A stretch of DNA of 64,000 bases, taken from the NCBI GenBank assembly GCA_002633005.1, contig NMRA01000102.1, positions 726,345-790,344 on the forward strand. The letters are read 5' to 3'. A program made the position numbers and the translations under genes. Shown here piece after piece: positions 34,460-47,100 of this stretch. The notes under the pieces were generated by a model that made no database searches, was not told the origin of the DNA, and was given only the letters and a program-made list of their open reading frames with translations. Source of the DNA: Phoronis australis (Eukaryota > Phoronida > Phoronidae). Positions within the stretch are counted from its first letter, which is position 1. Every line of letters starts with the position of its first letter.

Positions 34460-34985
34460 CTGAACAACCTCGGCTCAAATTCTGCTTCTGCGATGAGACA
34501 GACAAAAGTAAAAGTCGCACACGCATCACTAAAAAAAAGCTAACTTAAGGGTTTTTTGAGAAAGTCCTTGAATGTCATTTAAGTTGCCAAGTACAGATTG
34601 AAATTGGGTGGAATTCTAGAATCTACATCTATTCCGCTCTCTATAAGCGTAATAAACGACCCCAAGTTCCACTCAAATACATTCTATTCACTAAAGTGAA
34701 ATTGGTGAAAATTGAATTTCGTAAAGCAAGTTACCCCTCAACTCCTCTGCCAAAATGTCCAAGTCTTCTGGACACCGTTGTTGTCTTCTCCATAAGCTTA
34801 ATCAACTTTAATTCTTTCTAAAACGAAAAAGTAACAACTTTTTCAGACCGTTACTTTCTAGCGATCAATTAAAATATCAACATTTCGTTCTGGTTTTGTC
34901 ATCACGCTGCATTGAGTTTTTGCTTCAAGTAAATTTTGTGATGTTCGTTCATATTTTGTTACAAAAATAAAAATTCTTCACTTAC

Positions 34986-35218
34986 GCTTGAGTCCTTATT
35001 TATTCTCTGTGATTCACAATCTCCCTCACATCATGGTTAGGATAGGTTCTACTACCAATTAAACGAAACAAACGTGACTTGTTAGGCTGACCACTAAGCA
35101 TGAAATGATTTTGCATACGTAAGCGCAATTGTTTCACGTCGTTAAATCTTATATGATAATCATTTGAATCTATCCAAAGCATTTGGTTGGATCTCAATGA
35201 CAACGTCTTGTTCACCAA
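34986..35218 (-). CDS. Exon-like frame, paralogue of 23227-23450
   Basis: The frame reads IRFNDVKQLRLRMQNHFMLS, then QPNKSRLFRLIG and RTYPNHDVREIVNHRE, then a stop at 35002-35000. Just beyond, at 34985-34984, is a GTAAGTG donor that also exists in copy 1 (23226-23225). The copy-1 exon would extend to that donor, so here a nonsense change may have arisen about 15 bases before the splice site. Family unknown; perhaps a decayed upstream exon of the 31856-32200 ORF. Confidence 0.4.
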
Positions 35219-35560
35219 CCAATCATATGAGTGATTGAATAAGGTTCAGCCTTCTAGGGTGGAATATGAAGTCTGGTTTTCATGAAAACTTTTGCCTCTC
35301 TTGTTAATCGTGTAGGCATACTACTACCAAATTGATCAAACAGGTCATCATTTTTACACTCAAAGGCGACTAAGTTTGTTTTAAAGAAAATTAACGTCAG
35401 GTCGCAATGGTGATAGCTGAATGATGCTTAGATATGTGATACACTGATATTAAGCACAAGCATGACGTCTTTCGAAATGACAAGATCTCACTTTAGCGTG
35501 ATCGTTGATATCAACGTGAATCGACTTTGGAGACAGAAATACTGGCTCAGATGATTCAGA

Positions 35561-36375
35561 CTTTGCTCCAGGCAAAGCTATAGACATATAGTTAGATGGC
35601 ACTTAAGCCAATTAAACACATAAGTCAATGAAAGACATTTGAAGACTAGTCAGAGTGACCTCGGCAAAGCATTAGTGAGTACGAGAGGTGTGTAATATGG
35701 TGATCGACATTTTCAAGTGCCATGAGCCAGCGCCAGGCCGTTACTGCATCAGATTAGTTAGGCATGGACGTTGCAGTACTGAAAAAAGTGGGGGGCTAGC
35801 TATAGCCCTCCAGCCCCCTATGTTGCGCCGCCCATGTTAGGTTGCAGAGAAAGTAGTTTTGACACCAGAACTTAGCACTTTTGAATACCCACAATTGCCA
35901 CATCTGTTACGACAACACCCATGGGATCGGTCAAACTGGAATCGAGTTTCAAGTGTATCACGGTGAATCATTGACGTTGAAATTAGCAAAAGCGTGTGTT
36001 TGAAGCGACCCAGGTACATCCGCACTTCCATGTTTGAATGACAAAATCTGTGTGTCAATAAGGATAATACCGTTGTCAGACAATTGGCTGTGGGTTTGTT
36101 TAAAAGGTAGCTATGCTTTGAGATTGTGTGTAGATGGAGAGGGAATAATCAAATCCAGTAACTAATTTATTATATGATAACCCCTAATTACACAAGTGAA
36201 ATCTGTTGTTAATTAAGCAATTAAATTCAAAGACGAGTAACTACGCTAGCGCCCTCTTTAAAGGTTACTTCAATCAATCAACCAAAATAAGGAAATGTCT
36301 TATCTGCTATCCAAGCTAGGACTCTCTACTTGTTGGATGTCTGTCCTGTTGGTGAATCTCCCAACTACACACACT
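35561..36375. other. Non-coding stretch
   Basis: No supported features. Confidence 0.35.
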
Positions 36376-36384
36376 GTATAGCGA

Positions 36385-36500
36385 CAGTGTACTTGCTGGT
36401 CACCGTCTCTGGTGATGGAACACTTGCAGGAAAGTTCTTCTACCAGCGATTCTTCTTGCTGGTCACAGTCTCTGGCTGATGACGCAACACTTCAGGTAGT
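36385..36500. repeat. Imperfect tandem duplication, about 68-bp spacing
   Basis: TTGCTGGTCACCGTCTCTGG (about 36390) recurs as TTGCTGGTCACAGTCTCTGG (about 36457). Each is followed by a TGATG-A-ACACTT-CAGG block. Confidence 0.65.
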
Positions 36501-39500
36501 ATCTTACTACCCACGATGCAAGTGACAAGCTCTTAGTTAACTTCCTGTTTGTTAACCCTGCCCTTGTCAAGATACTTTCTAGAATCTTCCACGAGATGGC
36601 TCTGTCGTACAATTTCCTCTGTACACCGTAGCAAGTCTTCAACTACTATAGCGCATCTGAATTTCTTTTTGACTTAAGCCCGTATTATAATGTTCTACTT
36701 ATTAAGTGATTGGTTAATAAAAACCACATGATTTTATCCAATCATATCATTGGCTGTTACAGTTTGTTCTCTCATACTTTGACCCCAGAACCCAAAGTTG
36801 TAAACACCATTTAAAATAGATTTTGACGTTAAAGTACATGTCAGCAAGTCTGACCCCATGTCTTAAAAGTACATATGCACAAATTTTGGGCTACTTAAAA
36901 TGGATCTATTCTTACTAATTACTCAATGAATATTTATTCTGACAACCGTGAATAATACACATGCGCGCACCCAGGGGATTCGGGGGACTCGAATGAGCCC
37001 CCCCCCCCCATTTGGCGAAGTGGGCAAAAAGGTCCACCCAAGAGAAGCAAAAATTCCGACAAAACGAGACGAATGTTCACTAAAAAGGGCGCAGACGCAC
37101 AGTGCACAGCCTTGAAGGGTGGTACCCGTTTTTTTTTTAGTCCTCACGATTTTTTGTCAGCAAAAGGTCCACACCGACAGAAATTCGAGCCCCCCATTTT
37201 CAAAAGGAAGTCACGCATTTCTAAAGATTCGCGAGAATTTTCACCGCTCGTCCTTCTGAGCAGCTTTTACCAGGGTCAAACAGAGCGCGGCGCCGGAGTC
37301 AGGTACAGTTGTGATGACCGCATTGCCCGATGCGAACAAGACCCAATTATAAGTGTAATTACCAAACAATAAACTGTATTAAACATCTCTGACTGTACAT
37401 AATGGCAAATTTTCAAAATGCATTAACCACTAATTTTCGTTTAAAATGAACAACACGACGGTAATCAGCTGAAAAACCAACCATGTACGCTTTTCGATTT
37501 TTAAAAAATTGATGAACTAATAATCTAAAAACTACAACCATTGGGTACGATTGAAGATAAACTACTATTGATATATTCGGTTGATATTCAAACGCTGATC
37601 AGAATAAACAATATCACATGGATTCATTTTTAATATTGTTTTAATCTCGTTTAACCAGATTTTTGACCAGAAAACAGTTGTACTTAACTTGTGCCCACTT
37701 TTCATTTTTATAACTGACAAAGAGCTAGAATAGTTAAATAGTCAGTGCCACCGAAAGCGTCCAGATAATCCAAATCTTCAGTTCTGGTTATCACCATTTT
37801 TGCACGTGTATATACTTGCTTTGAGTTCTAATAAAGAATAAACTTTAATGACGCGTAAAATGTTTAGTGTACCAGTAATGTGGAAAGTTCAGGGATGGGC
37901 TCACAATGAACTTAACTAATTAAGTTTCGCTGGCGATCAAAATCTACCACTGTTTTGGTACTTCAAATTTTGAACTTAGATAAAAAGTTATCAACCCTTT
38001 CCCAGTAACAAAAAAACAAGTGGGCAGAAGCATTAAAAATTAAATAACGAAAATCAATATGAAACATATCGTTTCTTTGGGAAGTGGCAATTTGTGAAGA
38101 TAAACACAAGTTAACCTTTTGGGTAATTTTGTAATATTTATAATGTACCAAGTTAAAACTACTCTCCAGAGTTACAGGCTGCAACTCTGTAAATGTCAGA
38201 GAAAACCAAAATGGGGGTACTAACAACAACCAATGTTGAGACAGTAATGCTAGCTATTAACTTTCCACTTCATTAGCTCAGATCTACATCAATACAAAGG
38301 GCGTGCTGAATAGGCATCGTAAAAGTTGTCTGGGGCTAAGGGAATCTGAGCGGTGACCAGTGTCACCGAAAAATTCTCCACATGTATTGTATTTTCAAGC
38401 TTCGCAATCCCACGCGCACAAAGAAGCCAAGCGTTGAATTTCACAACACGACTGGGCACAGCTTTTTTACCGAAATAAATGATTTGATAAAGTAGACCTT
38501 TTCTCCGCACACATCTAGCTCATAAAATTCGATCCTAAACGCGAGCGGACCCCATTTCCGTTGGCAACCCAAGTGACAGGTAATTCGTACACGCAATAAA
38601 CACTTTCGATTTCCCGATTTTAGTGTTGGACAACTCCCAAAAAATCTAAACCGTTTTCCTGAGCTGCACAGGTTTCCGAGGTTCTTCTTGCTCACTGAAA
38701 TACCAACCGGTCACCGACGGTAAGGAATTTACGAGACAGATTTTATGAGAATAAAAGGCACCTTTCGATTTGCCTTTTAACCAACTCTAAACAGGCCGAA
38801 ATACAACTTTAACAGTAAACTCCGAAAGGGTATAATATTCAACAGCGATGTTGAAAAAAGGTCAGTGGTCATCTGTATGTCAATGGTTCCCCACCCCCAG
38901 CACAACGAATGAAGTGAAGAAATTGGTTACCAACCACGTCGTCGTCCCCCATTTTGGTTGACCCGCTAGTAAGTAAGTGATCCTGGTTGTACTCGTGAAA
39001 CGTTTGCTCGGTGCGGTACTACACGCAGTAATGATGGCCCACGAACGGCTTTGTTGGAATGGGCGACCCGGCGACTACGCCCTACCAACGGAAAAAGGCT
39101 AGTTTGATGTGAGGGGATCACGTTTTAGACGAGATGTTGCGCATTTCGCTTGTAAACAACAGGGGGCATGGCCCCGCAATGACCCCCCCCCCCTTCCCGT
39201 GGCTACGCCAGTTTCCCGATAGCAGCCACAGGTGTCACTACCCGTGTATTCCACGTTATAACTGGACAGGCGCCGTTAGTTATTAGCTAAACTACATGTA
39301 GATGCTCACCTTTCTATTACAGAATGCCTTATATTGTATTTAAACACCCTGAAATTGGACACACGTAGAAAGTCAATGTATTTCTGCTTAGGCGCTCATT
39401 ACAAACCTTAAGTACACACAGAAAGCTATTGTATTCCGCCGTGAGTCAACAAAAGTATGTTTACCTATTTGTTCAACTGGGGATGACAGCCTTGCCAACG

Positions 39501-40370
39501 ACTCTAACGCAATGGTATGTTCAGAGTCTTTATACAATTTTCTTGATGTTTCTACGTTATTCCCACACTACGATGAAAATCGCCCTTAACGAACTGAAGT
39601 TGTCGCGTATGTCATACAGTGTATAAAGCTACGCGGTTACCGCTCCCGCTTAAGTAGACTAGGAGAATGGGAAGGCGTAGCCCCCGGTCATTTGTGAATA
39701 GCGCGTAAACACACGATGATTATCCAGTTACGATACTCGAGGCTGATCAAACAGAAAGTGTCGCAGATAGCAACACGACTGAGAGACCAGTGAAGTGCTA
39801 TATTAGAAGCAATTAGGGTCCCACGTCAGCTGCAGTTGTTAGCCTATGAATTATGGTGGTGAGTTCACAATATTTTTCAACTTTATATGTACGTTGTATT
39901 CAATATGCTGAGTATGACTTGGAATTTCGTATTTATGTTTAACTCAATAATTATGGGGATTTTCTGGCTCGTTGGATTGCTGTCCTTAGAACTTGGAATT
40001 AGTTAGCTTTTGGTGATTACATAGGAGGCATGGATTGAGTCGGACCTTCTCGGACAACCTTCTCGGCCTCCAATGCAACAGCATTCATCTGTAAGGACGA
40101 GGTATAAGCCACGACAAATGGCAAAATCACAGAGCTAAGAGCCAGTTCCATTTTTAAAACTTAACTCTCGTGTACATGCACGTTTTTTTCTATATATCCC
40201 ACGTCAGCGGTCTAGCTGCTGACTCCTTGTCACGCACTGGCGTTTGGTGCTACAGGAGAACGTTTCTGTCCAGATTACGCAATTGCAGGCTTTTAAAATT
40301 GATAATGCCTGAGTCGCCGTGAGCGGAATCGGTTCGATGACCGTTTAGGTACCGGTGACTGCTGGGCTAT
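36501..40370. other. Non-coding stretch with two poly-C runs
   Basis: There are C homopolymers near 36999-37011 and 39181-39192. Around the first, GAG-(C)n-ATTT-like words recur at about 37188, suggesting old repeat debris. No gene is supported. Confidence 0.35.
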
Positions 40371-40490
40371 ATTCGCCATCTCGTGAAGTTGTACGAGGCT
40401 GCGTAGCAACGTACTCGCCATCTCGTGAAGTTGTGCGAGGCTGCGTAGCAAGTAGCAGCGTATTCGCCATTTCGAGGCTGCGTGGCAACG
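40371..40490. repeat. Tandem repeat, 42-49 bp spacing, three copies
   Basis: The block (T/C)TCGCCATCTCGTGAAGTTG followed by GAGGCTGCGTAGCAA starts at 40371, 40413 and 40462. The third copy lacks the GTGAAGTTG part. The minus-strand frame 40293-40592 shows the repeated LLRSLAQLHEMA only because of this repeat. Confidence 0.85.
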
Positions 40491-40904
40491 CCTGACGTCT
40501 GTTTTATTGACCACATTTATTGCTGGAGTTTGGAGTTTGAAGACGAATATTAAAATTGATCTAAAATGAAGCTGAAGCGTACTAGCAAGCAACGATTGTA
40601 GGCTACAAGATTTAAGCTAACAGATGCGTCGTTGGCGTTAATGTATGACATTTCGATAAGGAAAATACACTTTTAGATATTTCAAGAAGGAAGTGAGATG
40701 CACAGTTATGTAACCTGAGTATGAATAACACAAAGGCGTGAATTGTGAACACTGTAACAGTAGCATAATCCCGTCATTGAATAAGATTATTATATATTTA
40801 TGAACTCAGCCTATTTAATATTGCACGAGAGACCAGACATATGGACAGACGACGTCAGAATGGCATACATGCTTCGGATCTGCATCCTATTTATTTTCAA
40901 ACCT

Positions 40905-41065
40905 GTGCATCACTGGCGTCAGGTGGCGTCGGATACAAAATGAAGAACTCCGTCCCGATTCATCTGGCCTCACGCGAAGCTCGGGAAAAAGTAGGATCCC
41001 TATTCATTACAGCTGGCATCAGGTGGCGCTGGCAAAGAAAGAAGAATCCCGGCCTGTTTCAAGTC
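40905..41065. repeat. Imperfect duplicated block, about 105-bp spacing
   Basis: ACTGGCGTCAGGTGGCGTCG...AAATGAAGAA near 40910 resembles GCTGGCATCAGGTGGCGCTG...AAAGAAGAA near 41013. It lies within a 118-codon plus-strand frame (40841-41197) that has no recognised domain. Confidence 0.4.
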
Positions 41066-41199
41066 GCATCATCTGGTGACATTATTTCTGAAAATTCGTG
41101 TACACTTATAGGCTTTGTGGCTTCAATTAAAGACGCACAATATCCAGAACAAATTATTTTGTTTTTTGCCTCAAAATATGTTTGGTGCAATAACTAGGC

Positions 41200-44100
41200 T
41201 ATAAGTAAACAAAACAAAATACGAAGGACAATCTGTGTGCCGGTGTGGCACGAAAAAGTAAATAATGAAATACTTCCATCGTGGTTCCCGGTAAGTGAGT
41301 TCGAATTTGATTGCAGGTCACTTTAAAGCGAGTTGCAAATTCGTAGCGAATAACGGTCACCTGACGGAGGCGTGCCGTTTTAAAATAAACTAATGTTACG
41401 TTATCAAACTGTGATTGCGAGTTTTAGACCTACTGCTCCTCTGTGATCCGTGACCATCAACGTTGGAGATTTCAGTTCATGACAAGCACAGCGTTCCTGC
41501 GTTTCCTAGTTGTGAATATATGGGAAGACAACTTTGGATCCAATTACGAATGAACTTTATCGTGAGTGTCGGTGGATCGTACTGTATCTGGATCAGACAG
41601 CCAGACTGGAATCACGCGACCAGTCTAGCGAAGCCTACACATCTGTTAAACTTCTGACGTAATTCATGGTAGATTGTCAAAAATTTGACGCCTATATTTT
41701 TGACTGATGACACTGTAAGTAAACTGAATCGAACTTACTGTTGTCGCAAATATGATACTGATGAATACCAAGGTGCTCATAATTTGTTTTTAATGACTTA
41801 AATCAATTTTGTATCTTATTGTGTGTAAAAATTATGAGTATTATTCAATGATAATGGAATGCATGTTTTTGACGTTTTTCGTGGAAACAGAATGTGTTAA
41901 CCATCGCATGTACATGTATATGCAATAGATGAACAGTGTGTAAAACATCTGCATTCTCAATAATATATTTGACACAGAATAAATCCAAGTAAAAATCTTT
42001 GTTGTTGAGAAAGCTCGTATGATTGGTGACTAGTTAATGAATACTAAACTCTTTGTATAGTTATTGGTTGCAAGCAGATCACTCAAGTCTGAAACCAAAG
42101 AGGCCTCTTTAGTAGTGTCCCCTTTTCAAAATTTGAAACAAGTTTTAATGTTTCTTTATCAACCAGCTGTTTAATTGTGGCTTACGTGAGATTATGCATG
42201 CCGTATAATGAAAAAAAATACAAAATTAGCCAATTCAGCGATATTTTTTCACAGAAACACAAGCCGGATGGCCCGACGTCCAAAACATAATCTGAAAGCC
42301 TGTCACGAAATAGCACGCGAACAACAAGCAGAATTACGATATTTTAGAGATTCTTCAAAAAAGTTATTGAAATATACTTATGTAGTGTTTCACCAGCGAG
42401 TGATGAGAAATATCGATCAGCAACCTGTTATATTTGGCTGCCATTGGATGAGTGATATATGAGTTTAATTAAGCTTGCCTGTTGAAAGACAAATTTACTT
42501 TAGACGACTGTCTTATCCAGGTCTTAGTCAAGAGTTCTACCCATAGAAACATGAGGATCTATCGAATTTACCAAGTAACATGATCTGGGGTAGGATATTT
42601 TAATAAGAGAGATCATTGACATTCAAGAAGGCTGACCAAACTCCTCTTTTAAAGATAAAAGATAAAATTATTTTCTATTCTAAATCAAGTTGCCATGTTT
42701 CACCTGCTTTATATTTCAGTTGGCCTCTGGTGAAGATTATTGACGAAATAAATCGCGACTTAAAAGCATAAAGTTCTGCGCGCAATGACTTTGTCGGTAA
42801 CAAGATATACGAAGAAACTAATCGATTACATATCTAACTCGTTTATGACATTAGAATAGCAGTCAATACTGGAAAAGACAATCGGATTAAAACTGGTGAA
42901 TGCGTACGTCGCAAGTCTTTTATGAAGTGAACTAAAATTATAGGACAGCAAGTGTCATTACACGACGTAGGAACCGTCGCGGCTGCATGCTTGTCTCAGC
43001 CAAGTTGTGCTTAGAGACTAGCCACTAATCCCGGTGCATTGCCCTTAAGTTGGATTATCTTTGGAGCTTGTTTAACAAAAGCCTAAGCGTTTGACAAATA
43101 TAGCCGTGCAATTTTACACGTCGTGCCACACTTGTGCGTAACGGATATTAGTTTTTTGTCTTCATATGATGTATCGGTGAGGTCATTATTTTTTTGCCCT
43201 TTTAGTGATTATCGTCCTTAAAAAGAGACATTATTTCAAATGATATTAAGTTTCATTTCAGCATAATTTTTTATAGTCTTATGGAATGAAAAAAAACTAT
43301 TATGTGCTCGGAAATGTTGCAGGAATATTTGTTGTCCCGTCATCATACATGTATGTCAATAATCGCATTTCCACGGAGATTTCGAAACGTTATATAAAGG
43401 TGAAATTTTGACCCTTTGACCTTCTTTTTAAGACCTCTTTGGCCGGAGAATAAGAACTGTAAAAACGAAGACTACCGATTTTGCCGAGGAAAAGTTTGAA
43501 ATCTTCATTATTAGAACCATGGTTATCGAAGGTCTTATTTAGTACAACAATTGACAAAATGTGCAAGTTCGAGGAAAAACGTCGTGTTTATGGAACTTTC
43601 GACGATCTCCTGAACTGATGTACCGTTATTTTAAGCTTCAGTAAACTAGTGTTTTCTGTCATTTTTATTTAGGCCTCTTACAGTTATAAAGTCAGCCTCA
43701 AATTGTTCCTTACTCAGTGCAGAGGTGACGTCTAGGCTCGTGCGATTTCGTTACTTCTCCAGGCTAAGTAGCTCATGGCATTTCAGATCATTCCGTGACC
43801 TACATGTTAACTATTTGTACAAGCTTGGGCTGTAGACATGACGAACTCTCAGTTCTTTTCAAGCCAATAAATCCCATTAGGGTTCATCCTGGGCTCAAAC
43901 GGTAGGAGGTCTTAACCAATGCAAGATTTTTCGTTGACACCATGAACGGGTTTAATATCGATTTAAAAAAAGGTAAAGTCACTTGGCTACTTGAACGCAT
44001 GACTGGTACTATTTTTATAGTGCGCATAAAGAGTTTCCTTTTCTCGACAAGGATTTTGAAATATATAGCTTCAGGGTATAAATGTAGGTCAACCCTCGGG

Positions 44101-47100
44101 CGATAATTCTCCAAAATCCACTTGGGGTCTAGAATACGGGGGATAACGACTTCGCCATGTAGTAATATGTATATACAGTATCTTAGGAAAAAACGGAAGA
44201 GGTACGCCCATCAATTACGAAGGTGTGTTATAATTTAATTTAACGCTTATGTTAAAGCTACTTTTTCGCTTCCTTTTTGTTAAAATCTGCATAAAATAAT
44301 TTTAACGCAACTTAGTGCAGTCAGAACTTAATCCCAAATACTGCTCATTCAACACAACACGAAATAATGGTAACTGAATTTATTATCAATTTTTTAGTTT
44401 AGTTTGGTTTTTATTTTTGATGGTGGTGATTTTCCTGACATTGTGGACGAAGGCTTTGTCTTTCATTTTGAATCCAGACCAACTTAATGCCTGGAGACGA
44501 TGCCATTAAATGAAAACTTAAGGTGCTTGAGGAAACTCCACTGCCATCCGCGGCCGTTACCACCTCCACCTCTTCCAGTTGCCAGCAGTTTCTCTTACCA
44601 ACAGGAGACTCTACCATATATACAGTGTACTGCCTAATTGAGACAATGACGTAAATCCAAAATAACCCCAGACAATAAGCCCAGGGAACTGCAAAGTTGG
44701 CACTGCTTTTTTGCATTGCGTGTTTACATCACTGGAGTAGCTGCCTTTATTCAACTTTGTCGAAAATTGCATGAACAGATAAAAAACTTGTGTCATTTCA
44801 TCTCAAAATTGTTACACATGAACTCAGAATCCTCATCCAGCCGATTTCACGCCCGTCGCCAAAGAGGCCAGGATCATAATCATGTGGACACAATGACAAA
44901 ATTAATAGTTTGCGATACAAAGCCATCAATTGCCAATGTTCTACAACTCCAACTCGCTTGCACGTAGTAAAGATTTAAGAAAGACTTGGCTGGGCAAGGT
45001 CTCAATATCTACCAATCTTTTACTCAGAAAACAATCGAAAACCAAGCAACTGTGTATCCTTTGTATGCAGCACACCAGGCCCAACACAATAGCGGATTTG
45101 CAGCGACGCCATTTTGAAATTAGGTTAAAATGATGCATTGTGGGTGTTGAGGTCAGGATTCCGATTTGTTAAATCCACTCCCAACGGAAGGGATAATTGG
45201 GTGCGGCTATAGTCTAACTCAACGACGCCACCATAAAGTATGACATGATGCATTGTCTTATTGTCTCACCACCTGTCTGTAACCAAAAGTTGTTTGTTTT
45301 TCGTTTGACATTGGCTTTTATCTGCTCATGAACAGGCTACTATATTCGACTTCGAGCTGTCGACGGATTTTCTGATCTTTAGCCTTAGCCTGACGTCATG
45401 AAACAGGCTAATCCGTCCGTGCACAGCTTTTAAACCAAAAAGACAATAGTCTCTTTGAGAAACGCCACCAATGTGAAAGGAATGGTAATAGAGAGGTCGT
45501 GCTACTACACTGTTGTCATATATACGAGGCCAGCCGAGTCATTTTTCAGATTCAGGTTACATTTCATTACATTGCTCACTGTTAATTACTCATCGTCCTT
45601 CTTGAAAATAATCGATGCTTTAAATATGGCAAATTTACTATCGAAATGTCATGCACATTAACGGCAACATGGCTACCTTAATACTCAACCTCTTGGTAAA
45701 CTCAGTTTTTATAGCCATAGTCAGTTTAATTGGGAGATAAGAGTGACATTGACAATTCGTCATAATTAGTCCAATACGTTAGGTAAACTGACGGAAAGTC
45801 TTCAATTTAATTGAGGATTTACAGTGAGCATGTAAAACAAATAGTAATGGCCTCTGCGATTGTCAGTTTTTTACTCTTATTATGATGTAGTAAATAGTAA
45901 TGGGTTTACGACGTATTATCGGCTGGAATTTTCTGACTGCGAAGCCGATGACGTCTCTTTAAATTCGTAACTTACAGACGGTGAATACCTCCGTGTGGTT
46001 GCGAATGACACATCGTGCTGTGATCATCCCAATAAGCCTCACGTCATTTGCATTTGTATCGCTGTGGCATTCTTGCGTTACTTTGAGAGTCCGTTGCAGA
46101 CATTCGAGAATGAAACACGGGACACCTAAACTGATAGAGCAGGACCATTCGTATACACAGAGAGACATCACTTGGAGTAAATTCCAGAACGTAAGGGTGA
46201 AATGTCAGTCGTAACATCCGCATTTGTCGAATAAAAAACTAGGGCTATATAAGACATGTAACTGTAAAACATGATATTCAGTCAATTTCGTCGTGCGTTA
46301 GACAGCGGGACATTTTGATCTTTAAGAAGAGGGACAGTTGGCTAGTATGGGTGTCACTGAATCTGGGGTGCACCAGCGTACCACACCCGCGGGACACTTG
46401 CGGCGAGAAGTTGTCACTTGTGGGACAGAAACAGAGAACTCCATCGCATAATTCAACATTCCAGCATCACCGATCAATCACTTCACTGGCCGCCAACATT
46501 ACTAGTGTAGCAAGGTCTCGCGCACACTCTTGCGAAACCTCAACTTTCACTCGCGTGACCTTGCCTTTTCAACCCGCTCTTCATAACTGGGCTAATAACT
46601 GTTTCATAAGACCCCGGCGTGCCTGCTTGCACCATTGAAATGAGCGAAAACCGTAAGTCCGGAAGTGGTTCTCAAAACTGCGACGAAAGTTTTTTTGTGA
46701 ACTCCATCTGACACTGAATGAAAGTCTGTGATTGGGCAGGGTCTTAGTATATGTCGTTTCCAGTAAAGTGACTGTAGAAGCCGCATGTATGTCACCAGTT
46801 CGGACACAAGGAAAGCTGGATTTTAAATTCATTTTGGTCTCCGATCCCAAAAAGCATGGTTTCAGTAAAGAAAAACACATCAGTTAAACACTTGTACCTT
46901 AGGGTGTCTCTGTCGAAGTAAGGGCCAAAAAGAAAAATCAGAAAAGTCAAGTATTGCAGGATTTACTCCGCCATAATGGCGATCACAATTAAACGGCGCA
47001 TCGCCAAGCTCTGTGGACTTTTTGATCATTGCCCAGAGCATCGGTTGGCAAATAAAGGCGTTTCAAACATTACCTACCTTTGCTTACGTTCGTCTTTGTA

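Larger units (their letters stand above)
31060..35560. repeat. Diverged segmental duplication, copy 2, with two later insertions
   Basis: It is collinear with 21690-23800 (see there), interrupted by a roughly 105-bp Penelope tail at 31391-31498 and by about 2.3 kb at roughly 32570-34860. Copy 1 reads straight through at both points (about 22003-22013 and about 23090-23105), so both are insertions into copy 2 or losses from copy 1. Confidence 0.7.

Noticed and set aside
30281-39192. Poly-C runs (about 30281, 36999, 39181) as G-quadruplex or functional elements
   Set aside because: They are single homopolymers of 10-13 bases without a quadruplex pattern of separate runs, and homopolymers are prone to sequencing error.
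40293-40592. 99-codon minus-strand frame with repeated peptide
   Set aside because: The repeated peptide is produced by the 42-49 bp tandem repeat.
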